From positions 1-64,000 of the forward strand of contig WION01000028.1 of NCBI GenBank assembly GCA_015039365.1: a stretch of DNA of 64,000 nt, given 5' to 3'. This DNA is from Amanita rubescens. Taxonomy: Eukaryota > Basidiomycota > Agaricomycetes > Agaricales > Amanitaceae. The notes below the pieces were generated by a model that saw only the letters and a list, made by a program, of their open reading frames with translations, was not told the DNA's origin and did no database searches. Made by a program: the position numbers and the translations under genes. Shown here piece after piece: positions 25,341-36,359 of the stretch; the stretch's first letter is position 1, and every line of letters starts with the position of its first letter.

Positions 25341-25929
25341 GTGACTTTGTACAAGGGCCCCTGGTTATGTTGATAAGACAATTGAACCACTGGGGGTGTG
25401 GGGTCAGAGAAACTTCAAACATATTAGGTAAAACAATAGAATATCATAGTCTTAGGTTTGAGGCAATTCTGGAACAGAGCATGGACAACCGTAAAGTTAT
25501 AGTACTAGTAAAGGTGAGACTGACTGATATTGGCCTAGGCACTGTACTTAACTTCAAATTACTAATAGTACCTGTGATTGGAGGTAGCTGATAATGATCC
25601 ATAGTAGGGCACTCAGTGTGGCAGGTCACAGGTGCCAGATGTCACTGCCACTGTGATTGGAACTTGAAGTTGATACTAGCCTATTACATGTCACTGAGCC
25701 ACCATTCTGTTACTAATAGTATTGACTCCCACATTATGCATGCCTGATTAGTTTTGGAAGTGACAGACCCACTTATGTATCTCTACTTACTCATCATCAA
25801 ATTATCTATCATTGTCCACACTCTGTTCAATTTCTATCATCACTGTTCTCTTAGTATTTGAGTTAACCATTGCTGAGTTAACTTTGCCACCGTATGCTTC
25901 TAGTGTGGAAGCTTAGTACATCAGCTAAC

Positions 25930-26165
25930 ACAGCAAAAGTCTGATCACAGACTTGTCTGATGTTATCTGATGCTTAAGTGTCTCTCACTGCTCAGATGGT
26001 TAGATAGTCTGAAGACAAGTCAGACAACTTATGAAACACTGTCTGTCAGACAGTCAGATAATCTGTGTGTCAGCATCTGTCAGTGCCTATTAGATAGTCA
26101 GACAACCAGACAATTAGTGTGTTAGCATCTGTCAGTGCCTGTCAGATAGTCAGACAGTCAGACAA
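25930..26165. repeat. Low-complexity CAGACAGT/CTGTCAGA repeats
   Basis: Irregular short repeats of GTCAGACA and its complement, containing two longer near-identical copies (AGCATCTGTCAGTGCCT at about 26065 and 26127). Spacing is not regular and there are no cas genes, so this is not a CRISPR array. Confidence 0.6.
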
Positions 26166-27088
26166 TTATTAATATGCTTCTAACAACCACAGCTCACTGT
26201 GCCATACCATCCGACCAAATAACCAAGAACTCATCTCCACCTGCTTTCACCCCTTGACTTCAATACATACATAATCACAAATCCCTCATATTTACATACC
26301 TATGACAAATTGACAATCATAGGTGATTGGTGGTGAGTCATTGGTTGTTGCTGGCAACAAACATGTGGGATTGTGGAACTAAAACTTGATCATCACTTCA
26401 ACTGGCACTCTGCACTGCACCTCCAGCAGCCACTGCCATGTGCATGTTGCCAATGTCCTTGACCTCAGCAGCTACTCACCACTCAAGTCACATTACTGAA
26501 ACTGACTTTCACCACTGCCAGCCCTTTCTAACTGATCACACATACTACATTGACTCATCATCACCAGCCAGACACACCCAAATTGTGTTGGGTTCAACTA
26601 TGGCTTTGCAGGTGGTCACATGGAGTGGTGATACATTCCTTTACATTTACCTAGAATTTGGCTCAGATTTGTGTCCTAATTCTTGCATGACCTTGTGTGC
26701 ATTTTTCAAGATCACACTTGCATCTGAAAAGTATTTTGCAAATATGTCAAGTTTGCCATTGTTTGGTTTTATAATTCTTATATAACCTGGATCACATGGA
26801 TTTTCCGCATTTTTTCAGTATTTTTTTGAATTTATTCTGCAAGTTAAAGATACCTAATATAAATAAACATAAATAAACAATACCAAACATGGTTCCCTAT
26901 TTTTAAGGATTTTGGATTTCTTTTGCAAGTTAAGATGCCTAATATAAACAAACATAAACAAACAAAGCCAAACATGTTTCCTACCATTTTACCTTTTTTT
27001 ACATTTTATCAGAAAGTGATCAGAGTCCTATAGGAGTCCTATAGGAGTCCTAGGAGTCTGTCGGAGTCTAATCGGACTGGGGGGGGAG

Positions 27089-28401
27089 TAGTGTTTACAG
27101 GTCCGGTCCGGTCCGGTTTTTTGCCCAAATTTGGGAAAACCGTGACCGTAACCGGTCATGAACAACTCCCCAAATCTAGTGACTGTAACCGGACCAGTTG
27201 TAACCGGTTACAACTGGTCCGGTCAGCCTCTCATGACCGGTCATGACCGGTTAGAACTGCAAAATCGCTTGTCAGCAGTGACACATGTGACATCATCACA
27301 GTTGTTATCTCATCCTGCTCTTTTTCGTTGCTCAAGTCCTTTCTCCGTTCTCTGTGGATGCTTCAGGTATGTTACTGGGGGTTTTCTTGGTCATAGAATC
27401 CATTGATAACGTCAGATTGGCCGTAGGATGTGAAACGAATTTGCTAGAAGCGTTTTGAAGCACCCACATGAGGAGATAAGGGTTTGGAGGAGATCAGATC
27501 TCTTTCTGAGGATTGGGATGCTTTAGGTATGTTGCTAGGGGTATTCTTGGTCGTAGAATCCGTTGGTAACGTCAGATTGGCCGTAGGATGTGAAACGGAT
27601 TTGCTAGAAGCGTTTTGAAGCATTCACTTGAGGAGATAAGGCTGTTGAAGCAGATGGGGTCTCTGGTTGAGGATCTGGATGCTTCAGGTGCGTTACTAGC
27701 GGTATTCTTGGTCGTAGAATCCGTTGGTAACGTCGGATTGGCTGTAGGATGCAAAACGAATTTGCTAGAAGCATTTGAAGCGCTCACTTGAGGAGATAAG
27801 GGTGTTGAAGCAGATGGGGTCTCTGGTTGAGGATCTGGATGCTTCAGGTGTGTTACTAGGGGTATTCTTGGTCGTAGAATCTGTTGGTAACGTCGGATTG
27901 GCTGTAGGATGCGAAACGGATTTGCTAGAAGCATTTGAAGCGCTCACTTGAGGAGATAAGGGTTTTGAAGCAGATGGGGTATCTGGTTGAGGTTCTGGAT
28001 GTTTCAGGTGTATTACTAGGTGTATTCTTGGTCGTAGAATCCGTTGGTAAAGTCAGATTGGCCATAGGATGCGAAACGGATTTTCTAGAAGCATTTGAAG
28101 TGTTCACTTGAGGAGATAAGGGTTTGGCACCTTATCCAGGTCTTACAGCTGTCTCAGAAGCTCAGTAATTGACAATGTATTATATAGTAGACAGTAGTTT
28201 GCTGTGAAGGGCCCATTTGTTGGTCATGACCGGTTATGACCGGTCATGCATCGGTCACGCAAATTGGGCCATTGGCCATGACCGTAACCGTGACCAACTG
28301 TTGTCCAGTAAAACCGTGACCGATGGTCCGGTCATAACCGGTACCAGTTTGGTCCGGTTGCGGTTATTTTTCGGTCATCATAACCTGACCTGTAAACACT
28401 A
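27089..28401. mobile_element. Nested 1.3-kb DNA element with 15-bp perfect terminal inverted repeats
   Basis: The termini are TAGTGTTTACAGGTC (27089-27103) and its exact complement (28387-28401), flanked by an 8-bp duplication GGGGGGAG (27081-27088 and 28402-28409). Subterminal regions on both sides are filled with ACCGGT- and CGGTCATGACCGG-type palindromes. The centre is a 160-bp tandem repeat. It has no transposase. It inserted into the right end of the larger hAT-like element and split that element's terminal repeat. Confidence 0.8.
27356..28130. repeat. 160-bp tandem repeat, nearly five units
   Basis: Unit starts (GGATG.TT.AGGT) fall at 27356, 27516, 27677, 27837 and 27997. Each unit has GTCGTAGAATC, TTGGT, CGTCGGATTGGCCGTAGGAT or close variants, and ACTTGAGGAGATAAGGG. 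The unit length is not a multiple of three, so the open minus-strand frames across it (for example 27572-27934) are not expected to be a gene. Confidence 0.85.
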
Positions 28402-28461
28402 GGGGGGAGTGTAAAGTACTGGTTCTTTGCACCCCCAAGAGCTGGTCTCCTGTCCTCCATT

Positions 28462-29264
28462 ATGTTGTTCTTGCACGAGTTGCTTTTCTTCCTTCTTTTC
28501 ATCTTGCTCGGTCCATCCATGGTCTCCGCTGACCATCCGCCAGATGCACTTCATCTCCCAGACATGAAATATTGTGGTACCTGGTTCCGAAAACCAGGAA
28601 CGGCGGTCAGTAGATTACAAGACCTAGAGGTTTCTGTGTATCTCACATATGCTATAGGCCAAACCAGAATACCATCTGGACATGATACGCTCTCTAGGCG
28701 ATGGATATATCAATTTTGAAAACTTTGGTCAACCTGGAGCCAGAGGGCCTGATGTATTCCGAAATAAGGATCGTGTCCTTGGCAGGTGGCGCCAGCCGCC
28801 AATGGTATACAACTCCAATTTTTACAGCATTTGAGGCATCTTATTAGACTTCCTAGGGTTACATCTCACTTCGAGATAGACTCTCTGAGTTGAGCATTTG
28901 GAAGAAGGGTGGGAAGATTAACTGCCAGATGATATATCCTGAAGTGCAGTTACCCAGCAAAGAGTCCTCTCCCTTAGGTAACCGTCTTGCAGAGGCCCTT
29001 CCCACAGAATATGAAGGTACATGGTACCGGGTAGTAAGAGGGGTCAGTATTGCTAATTTTTACTCAAGTTATTATATATCTCACGTGCCACAGCTTGACG
29101 GTGACGATGACTCAGATGTTATTGTGAACACTCCCAACAAACCGCTGCAACGTGGGGAACTACACAGATATACTGCGGGAGTATACTTGCTCAATGAGCG
29201 AATAACTCTGAATCATCTTGTGGGTGGTTGGCTTTTAGCGCCAAGTGTCAGTGACCTACTTTAA
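28462..29264 (+). CDS. Secreted protein of unknown function, copy 2
   Basis: A clear signal peptide (MLFLHELLFFLLFILLGPSM) is followed by mature GTWFRKPGTAVSRLQD. After an intron of uncertain ends (donor near 28630-28638, acceptor near 28697) comes FENFGQPGARGPDVF and NKDRVLGRWRQPPM. A consensus 52-bp intron (28805-28856) leads to GYISLRDRLSELSIWKKGGK and an open end through EGTWYRVVRG and LVGGWLLAPSVSDLL to the stop at 29264. No known family is recognised. The presumed promoter block lies 3.8 kb upstream because a hAT-like element is inserted 33 bp before the ATG, so expression may be altered. Copy 1 at 17.1-18.0 kb is frameshifted. Confidence 0.6.
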
Positions 29265-30119
29265 TTTTCCTTTCATACGTCCTATTGACTTGGAATACTA
29301 GCCTTCCGGCCAATCACAACCTAAAGATCTGTTGCTCATCTGGATAAAGGATGGGAAGCTCGAACATGAGCTTACCTCACTTGCATCTTACATAGTACAG
29401 TCTCAATCGCAGCAGAAAGCAAGGAGTGGTACATAGTTTTGTGTTGAGCACTTCGGTCGGCGTCAGTATTGTGATCGGGTCAAGACAAGCAATTCAATTG
29501 CACTAAACACTCATTGAACTTCATTAATATATTCGGGTTCAATGAATCAATGCAGTGAACGCGAATGATCAGTTCGACCTCGAACGTTGATGGTGAGCAT
29601 GGCGTTGAATGGGGTCCCGGGCGTGGGTGACTCCTGGGCCGTCAAGATGTCAAAATAATTCTCACCTACCGGCTACCTGTCAACCCCCTTTTCCAGCTTC
29701 AAGATCGATATGTGTGATGGATGGCGGCTAGCCAACGCTATTGCGTGTCATGCCGAAATGAGATCCACGTCCTGCAGTCGAACGAAAATGCCCGGTCTTG
29801 ATATAGTCTGGTCAACCGTTTGAAGGTGTGCTTTCAAAAACAGAAGTTACAAAAATTGGACCCACGATTGACAAACCTGACCCGGATGATTGCTTACACA
29901 CAACTTTGCTCACAATGGAACTAAGGAATAGATTTCGTGCCAGACCCGGGCGTCACCGCCGGTGGGCTTGGGTCGCTGACCACGTCTTGGTGGGGCAACC
30001 GGGGAGATGGTCTGGGAGGTCAGAGTCATGCCTGGCGGCAAAGGATTTGATCATATTATAATTATGGAATACCAGGTCATACATCTCAGGCTAACGAATG
30101 CAACACATAGTGATATCTT
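29265..30119. other. Flank of secreted-protein copy 2, no further gene
   Basis: The first 250 bp resemble the flank of copy 1. The 29570-30060 part has short F-box-like relics at most. No open model could be built. Confidence 0.4.
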
Positions 30120-30660
30120 TCGCTCATCAGTCTGACACGCGGCTGGCGCAACTTCCAAGAGGCATACGTTTACTTTGATGTATGCAACGCATCAACGGTC
30201 CACGTGGCCAACTATAGTTTTCAGGGCCTGGTACATGTATGATGTCGAAGTGAAGATCGACAATTTTGTTGCGTTATTCGATAAACAGCTAAACGAGCGC
30301 CAAGCCAAGCCAGCTCATTGTAAACATCATCCCCGGCGCCTCGAAGTCCATGTGATCCAAGAAACGTGATAAGACCGACCACCACGCCAAGATACCAAGG
30401 AAAGAGTCCACAAACGCAATGTAGCGCCCGACAAACAGTGAGCGAGGTCTCGTATTTGACTCTGGGTATAGTGTTACTGGGTTGGTATATCTTTGGTTCG
30501 GTGACCGACGCAAGGGAGACGCCATCCAAGCATCCACGTGGAGTCGGGTGGAGCGCCAGGCCATTAGAACAGCTTCTGCGACAGAGTGGAAGCTGGACCA
30601 GATACAATGGCTATTCATGGCGTTTCCCTTCCTTGTGATCGCTGCCATGTCGCTAAGAGA
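30120..30660 (-). pseudogene. F-box gene N-terminal relic
   Basis: Scrambled frames carry pieces of the F-box region (an FLGILAWWS-type version of the FPWYLGH block, and FLDHMDFEA for the SPRFWDRF part). The same relic with local differences occurs at 32540-32900, 38085-38504 and 40880-41304; except for the one at 32.5 kb, each lies just downstream of the 3' end of an F-box gene. Confidence 0.6.
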
Positions 30661-30787
30661 CTTGGGCATTACATAGCTCTGCCTGAAACTGCTGTAAAGG
30701 ATACATAATCGAACCTGCCCGTTAATACTGTGATCCCACTGATGTCAGATGCATATCCGCCACGCGGAGCGATACACACACCCAGAT

Positions 30788-32147
30788 TCATAAGTCACGA
30801 AACAGTGGCAGGATCTGGGGTGGTGAAAATTTAATGTCTACCTCGAATCCCTTATACGGGCCCAGCCGCACCAGGTCATCTATGGCAGGTAACATATCTT
30901 CCTTTCCGTCGTCATAAACATGGACCAACAGACGGCGCAAATTTGGGAATTGGTGCTTTTCCAAATGTTGGACTACACTTGTTATTTCACATAACGTCAC
31001 CTTGGTACCACGTTTGCATTTGTATATGTCGGGGTCACTGATGGTTATCATCTTCAGAGAATGAGCCATGCATTGGTAAACAAGAACGGCCAGCGCGAAG
31101 TGCCTGCCAATGACTATCGCGTGGTCCAGTTCAAAGATGCAATCAAGGACATCGCAGATATCGATGTTAAATGATAAGGTCCTGAGGTGAGTCACTCCGC
31201 GAAGGAAGGTTTCAACGGCAGTGGGTCGTAGGAGTGGCAAAATGTCACCCAGATGCAAGACATCCAGGGAAGGGGCTCTGATGAGTGAGAGGGGATAATA
31301 GTGATCGACGTAAAGTATCTTGAGGGTGGGTATTTCTACTGGAGTTTGGAGCAACGCCAGGGTTTCTTTGTGCAAAAGTGACCCTCGGATTACCAGTTCT
31401 TTGAGACACGTCATCTTGTCAAACACCGTGAAGAGTCTGACGGAAGTAGGAGATGAGATTTCGATGTGGAGGACAGTTAGACTTGACCAACGTAAGCAGT
31501 AAAAATCAGCGGTATATACGCGCGTGAGATTCGGCGCATCCTCAAAAAGTTTGAGATGATATGAGGTTCCAAGAGGTATAGATATTTGGAGCGTATGGAG
31601 CTGTCCGAAGCGATGTTTAGCTTTCAACAACAACTCTTCCACTCCAAATCCTTTTGCTTCGACATATGAAACGCTCCAACGGTCCGCATGGGCAGCTATA
31701 CTTTTCATGACCCGGTACATGTATAATGTCGCCACGTCACGCATCATAGGATTGGGCACTGAACCTGAATGAAAATGGTTGATCTTTCATGCGTTTGACG
31801 CACAGTTCGACTATCGTCAAGGCGCGCTTGAGCCTGGCATCTATCGCATGAAAACTCTCGAGGTAATCATCTATAGCATAGGGACTGTCGAGGTAGTCGT
31901 TTGTCTCAAAGGGTTCCATTACGGCAGCCTCGAATGTGAAACGATCCCAGAAACGTGGTGAAGATATGAAGATTGATCTCCATGACCGACAGATGTGCCC
32001 AAGATACCAGGGAAAAAGGTTGGGGAAGCATGTATCCAATGGAGTGTCTGAGAGACAGTAAGTGAGGACCTCATATATGAGTTCTGGGTATAGCATTGAC
32101 CATCGGTCATCATTTGGCAAGAAGCTCTGGACACTGCGTGGCATCAT
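30788..32147 (-). pseudogene. F-box/LRR-like gene, full length but frameshifted
   Basis: The N-terminal frame (ATG 32147, WSMLYPELIYEVLTYCLSD, FPWYLGHICRSWRSIF, SPRFWDRF) ends at 31737 after KDQPFSFRFSAQSYDA. The second frame is open from 31759 and continues with AHADRWSVSYVEAKG, RFGQLHTLQISIPLG, LFEDAPNLTRVYTADF, RAPSLDVLHLGD and the conserved C-terminus FEVDIKFSPPQILPLF. The change of frame is a small indel near 31740-31760, where intact paralogues read FSFRFN. All else is well kept, so the break is recent or a sequence error. Confidence 0.7.
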
Positions 32148-32186
32148 GTCGACTTGCAAACATAGCACAACATTGCAAGTCCATCT

Positions 32187-32290
32187 ATCCGTACCTGATT
32201 CCGAAAACAGGAACAACGGTCAGTAGATTACAAGACCTAGTTTCTGTACTTCTCACATGTGCCATAGGCCATGGATGCCCTTCCACCAGT
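32187..32290 (+). pseudogene. Fragment of the secreted-protein family (third copy)
   Basis: About 100 bp match the KPGTTVSRLQD exon of copies 1 and 2 (from CGAAAACAGGAACAACGGTC through GACCTAGTTTCTGTAC to GCCATAGGCCA). Signal-peptide exon and downstream parts are missing. It lies immediately upstream of, and divergent to, the frameshifted F-box gene. Confidence 0.6.
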
Positions 32291-32539
32291 TTTATGTCTA
32301 GCGTGTTGAACAAAATAAAGTTATGACCGCCCAAGGCTGATCTCAATTGCAAAGATTTTATCGAGGAGTTGTGCCAGCGACACAACATCACGCTTGCAGA
32401 ACGCTTTCGACCGAGGTCCGCCGCTGTACTCACTCTAACTATAAGGCACTACTTTCGGAAAACGAACTGGAGGCTTTATTGTGCTATATCTAATTCTGAC
32501 GTTCGGCGTGCCGGGCACGGTCAGTTAGTGAGTGCTTGA

Positions 32540-32900
32540 GGGCTACAAGGCAGTTGGCGCGTGAGCACCACAAGCTAGTTGTGAAGGGCAGGGTAAAGGA
32601 GGTCGAAATTGGAATGGATTGGACTCACGAGCGCCAAGCCAAGCTAGCTCATTGTAAACATCATCTCCGGCGCTTCGAAGTCCATGTGATCCAAGAAACA
32701 TGATAAGACCGACCACCACGCCAGCGGCCAGGGTCTCGTATTTGACTCTGGGTATAGTGTTACCGAGTTGGTATATCTTTGGTTCGGTGACCGACACAAG
32801 GGAGACACCATCGGGTCAAGCGTGCATGTGGAGGGCCGGGCCATTAGAACAGCTTCTGCAACAGAGTGGAAGCTGGACCAGATACGATGGCTCATTCATG
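32540..32900 (-). pseudogene. F-box gene N-terminal relic, second copy
   Basis: It is closely similar to 30290-30640 over its length, including FLDHMDFEAPEMMFTMSWLG-type peptides in shifted frames. It directly precedes the peptidase relic. Confidence 0.55.
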
Positions 32901-32961
32901 GTGTTTTCCTTCCTTGTGGTCGCTGCCATGTTGCTAAGACACTCTCTGCTACATTTTCTGT

Positions 32962-34537
32962 AGATTGGCAGGTTATACATGAGCCAACGCTCACCGAGGA
33001 GCTTAAAACTGCATTGTCATCCATCGAAACAAAGGTCATACCTACTCCCAACCAGGGTAGAACCGGTCATCATCCGCTCAACTTTTCCGCAGAGCCAGAC
33101 GAGTCCGGCATGTATTCTCGCTCCACATGGTGGTCCGCATGGCGTTACGACGACGGAATTCAATACGATTACGTCGTTGTTTGCATTGGAAGGGTGTAAG
33201 TTACCATTTTACCTGTTCCTTACATACTCTTATAATTGATTCCCAGACACCGTCGCTCTACCCAACTACACCGGCTTAGTAGGGTACGGCCAATCCACTA
33301 TTCTCCACTTGATTGGAAAGTGTGGTTCGCTGGGCGTTCAAGATTGCATTCAGTCCTTGCATCATTTGGTTGAACTCGGGTATGCCCAGTTGGACCGAGG
33401 AAAGGTGTTTATTTTTGGTGGAAGTCACGGTGGATTTTTAGGCGCACATTGTAATTTGTATGTCCACACATACACAAATTTTCTTTTCGAAGGATATGCT
33501 GACAGGAATGTAGTGGTTGATCAGTTCCTGGATACATTCACAGCAGCTGCTCTTCGTAACCCTGTCATATCGGTCGGCGAAATATCGACTAGTGATATTC
33601 CTGACTGGTATTACGCTGAATTTGGTCTTGAATACCCAATTGCTTCTTCTGCCCCTATTTCACATTCCTCCTCCGAAAGTGACAGCGACGTGAATGCAAT
33701 TCAACTAGGCATGGTTCCTGAAGTATACCAAAAGCTACATGATGCTTCTCATCAGCAACCCTGCAAAAAAACTTACAAACTTATTGCATTAAGATCATTA
33801 GCTACCCCTAGTTATCTGACACCCCAGTTAATAGTCAACAAGTTGGGGTCAGTAACTGTCAGTTACCCAAAGTCTCTTTGGAAAGTTTGTCCATGAGTTC
33901 ATAAGATACTCTTCCAGGTTTTTGCCCTGTCAGTAAGATCATCAGTCTCCATCAGTCTCCATCAGTTTGTTTGTAGACCTGTCAATGGGATCATAAGTCT
34001 CTATTAGTCTACATCAGTTCCTTAGTAGGTTGGTCAATGGGATCATAGGTCTACATCAGTTCCTTTGTAGGTTGGTCAATGGGATCATAAGTTTCTATCA
34101 GTTCTTTTGTAGGTCTGTCAATAAGTTCATAAGTTCATAAGATGCCAAGTCTATAAGTTTATAAGTCCATAAGATGTCATAAGTCCCCATCAGTTACCAT
34201 AAATGGCAAGTCAATACTTGAAGTTCATAAGTTGCCACAAGTTGCCATAAGTTGCCATAAGTTTTTTTGCAGGGTTGCTGATGCTCCACCACACTTCGCG
34301 GATAAAGTCACGGCAGATGTTCTCCTGATCGGGAAGGATGATCTTCGCGTCGCTCCTACTCGGTATTACCATACTCTTAGGAACGGAAATGGAATAGCTA
34401 AAGATAGTCGAGTGGGTATGCTCGTGTTCGATGGCGAGTCTCATCCTTTGAATGGAGTAGAGTGTGAAAGGGTGTGTTGGGAAGCTTCGAAAGCATGGTT
34501 TTTAGAGTCTGCTGGGAAGAAAAAGAATAGCGAATAG
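32962..34537 (+). pseudogene. Acylaminoacyl-peptidase (prolyl oligopeptidase family S9C) relic, broken by an inserted element
   Basis: The C-terminal hydrolase part of an APEH-like enzyme is recognisable: ILAPHGGPHG, VALPNYTGLVGYGQSTI after a 61-bp-class intron, FIFGGSHGGF with the nucleophile Ser, then AAALRNPVISVGEI, TSDIPDWYYAEFG and, after the insertion, ADVLLIGKDDLRVAPT and FDGESHPLNGVE with the catalytic Asp and His regions. The beta-propeller half is absent; the segment starting WQVIHEPTLTEEL is all that is left. A frame change near 33060 and the 528-bp element at 33753-34280 disrupt the catalytic domain. The enzyme normally removes N-acylated residues from short peptides; this copy cannot be functional as it stands. 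Confidence 0.75.
33753..34280. mobile_element. 528-bp inverted-repeat element (MITE-like) inside the peptidase relic
   Basis: The ends are inverted repeats of about 22 bp starting CAGCAACCCTGCAAAAAAAC on the left, with the complement on the right. The interior holds several roughly 55-bp repeats around GGTTGGTCAATGGGATCATA and short ATAAGTTGCC repeats. It interrupts coding sequence between DAS and RVADAPP. I could not define a clean target-site duplication. Confidence 0.7.
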
Positions 34538-34804
34538 TCACGGCGGGCTATGGAAGCTCTGTAAATACAAAGAAAGAAAGATTTATGAACACGGGATCCA
34601 CAAGCTTGTTCTGGTGTGCAGTTCTTCCGTAAGGATTCGAATTCCTAACGGCGCAGTAAATTCCGACTGGGAAAGTGCAAACATTATGTTTTGCAACGAA
34701 AAGAGTTTACTAACTACTTTAGTGCATGCAAAACCCTTATCGAAAATGTAAATTTTGCTACATGCGAAACGAGAGGTTAAATTTAAACATTTTGCGATGC
34801 TTTT

Positions 34805-35854
34805 TCACTTGGGTTTGCCGCTCGAAGAACCTGGCCGGTGTGAGACGCTCCCTTTAATGGCATTCTCGAGTTTCAGTCGTTGCAGGTTACTTCCAGCCGG
34901 TTTAAAATACACGTCAAAGCATCCAGGTCCACAATCAGTCTCCCTGATCTGGAACCAGTCATCAGTTACGACATCAGGGATCTTTCTCTTTATGTCTTCG
35001 GGAAGATTTAAATTCTACCAATCACATGTGAAAAGCCGGACTGGAAATTACAGTAAACCACTCACTAGGACGGAGAGTCTGGTTGCCCGTTGCCAATTGG
35101 TACTCTTAGACACAGCAGCTGCGTTTTTCGGTTCCGGAATGACATTCAGAAGTTTAAGATCCTTGATATATAAGACATGATCAGGGTTTTTCATGTTCTG
35201 GTGACGATTAACGCGGGTTGAGATTAAAAGGGAAGTGATCACTGACTCGATGCCAATAGCCGTCCAAGGTCGGCGGAGAAACAGGACCGGACCGGGTGCC
35301 ATGTGTGGGTTCACTGGATTTGTCGCTCGCTTTAATGGCATTCGTGAGTGTCACATGATGTGTATCACGTAGCGGAGCTTTAGCCAGTCTAAAATCCGCT
35401 TCGTATTTCAGAATGCCAGGTTCCTTGAGTATGGCCTTGAGTTGGATCCAGTCATCAGGTGCCACATCAGGAATGTCGTTCCTTATGTTTTCGGGAAGAT
35501 TTAAATTCTACCAAAAGCCCATCACATGTGAAAAGCCAAACTTAAAATTACAGTAAATTACTCACTAGGACAGAGATTCTGGTTGCCCGCTGCCAATTGG
35601 TATTCACAGGCAAAGCATCTGGGTTTTTCATTTCCGGAATGGTATTCAGAATCTGATCACCCTTGATATATATGACACGATCAGGTAGCTTCATGTTCTG
35701 ATGACTCGGACGATTAACACGAGTTGAGATTAAAAGAGAGGCGATCACTCACTCGATGCCAATAGCCGTCCATGTTCCGCGGAGAAACAGAAACAGGACT
35801 CGCAACAACCGAGGTGCCAAGTATGAAAAACAGAAAAGAGGAAAAGAATAACAT
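34805..35854 (-). CDS. Secreted two-repeat protein of unknown function, 278 aa
   Basis: Exons 35854-35753, 35697-35566, 35507-35247, 35197-35066 and 35014-34805 join in frame; introns are 49-58 bp GT-AG. Exon 1 encodes a signal peptide (MLFFSSFLFFILGTSVVA). The mature protein is an internal duplication: each half reads SPR/PPT-x-DGYWHR, then a 44-residue exon (NM-x4-D-x-V-x-YIK to NTNWQRATR-x-SVL or its variant), then an exon starting NLNLPE-x-I and containing DDW. Both halves keep the same intron positions, so duplication happened at the DNA level after the introns existed. No known domain is recognised. Being secreted and lying within a fast-changing array it could be an effector-like or defence protein, which is speculation. 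Confidence 0.75.
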
Positions 35855-36359
35855 CTTCACAGATGAAAGTGAGCAACGTGAAGTTGGTGACGGATTTTGT
35901 CACTTACTAGCAGTGGACAGTGAAGGATAGAAAGCGGCATTGGGGTTTATCGAGGCGAATCTGGCGCAGTTCTGTATGGAGACCAGCTCTGAGAACGCAG
36001 GATGAAGACCAGCTGGGGTTCTAACGAGGGAGATGCGGTCATTTTATGCAGTGGCCCGGGCAACCGTCCATGAAACCCGTAAGTTGAATCAGGATTCCCG
36101 GGCTGGACACATGACTTGCCATCACCCCTACGTGTACCGTAATCACTAGAGGACGGCATCAACAGCTTACAAGACCTTGTTTGCCAGGTTGTGCATTCGG
36201 AACCCTTTCGTTGTGTGGTGAGGCTCGATGCGAAAATTACCAATGCCATATGCCGTTGAGTCTGAGAGTGATATGTCGACGAACATTACTGGTATCAAGC
36301 AACCATCTATCTATCAATCTCACGGCTATATGATCAGAAAATTCTTTGTGATCGGAACG
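35855..36359. other. Promoter side of the two-repeat secreted gene; no further gene
   Basis: No conserved frame was found. Short frames at 35947-36249 have no relatives in the window. Confidence 0.4.

Larger units (their letters stand above)
24619..28421. mobile_element. hAT-like non-autonomous DNA transposon (3.8 kb including a nested element)
   Basis: It is flanked by an exact 8-bp duplication GTTCTTTG (24611-24618 and 28422-28429). The ends are imperfect inverted repeats: the left end starts GAGGTCTTTACTGTCCCC, the right end reversed starts CAGTACTTTACACTCCCC, and both continue with CCGAT...GA.TCCGA and then with short AGGAGTCCTATAGGAGTC repeats. An 8-bp duplication and a CAG-type terminus are typical of hAT elements. 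The interior is AT-rich, contains a 133-bp tandem repeat and CAGACAGT-type repeats, and has no transposase frame. A second element occupies 27089-28401 near its right end. Confidence 0.75.

Noticed and set aside
25930..26165. CRISPR-like array
   Set aside because: Spacing is irregular, repeats are short and variable, there are no cas genes and the sequence is a eukaryotic transposon interior.
27572..28107. Minus-strand frames in the 160-bp repeat as a repeat-protein gene
   Set aside because: The unit is not a multiple of three, so the frame shifts every unit and the open stretches are accidental.
33753..34280. An intron of the peptidase gene instead of an inserted element
   Set aside because: It is ten times longer than other introns here, has about 22-bp inverted ends and internal repeats, and lacks GT-AG at its borders.
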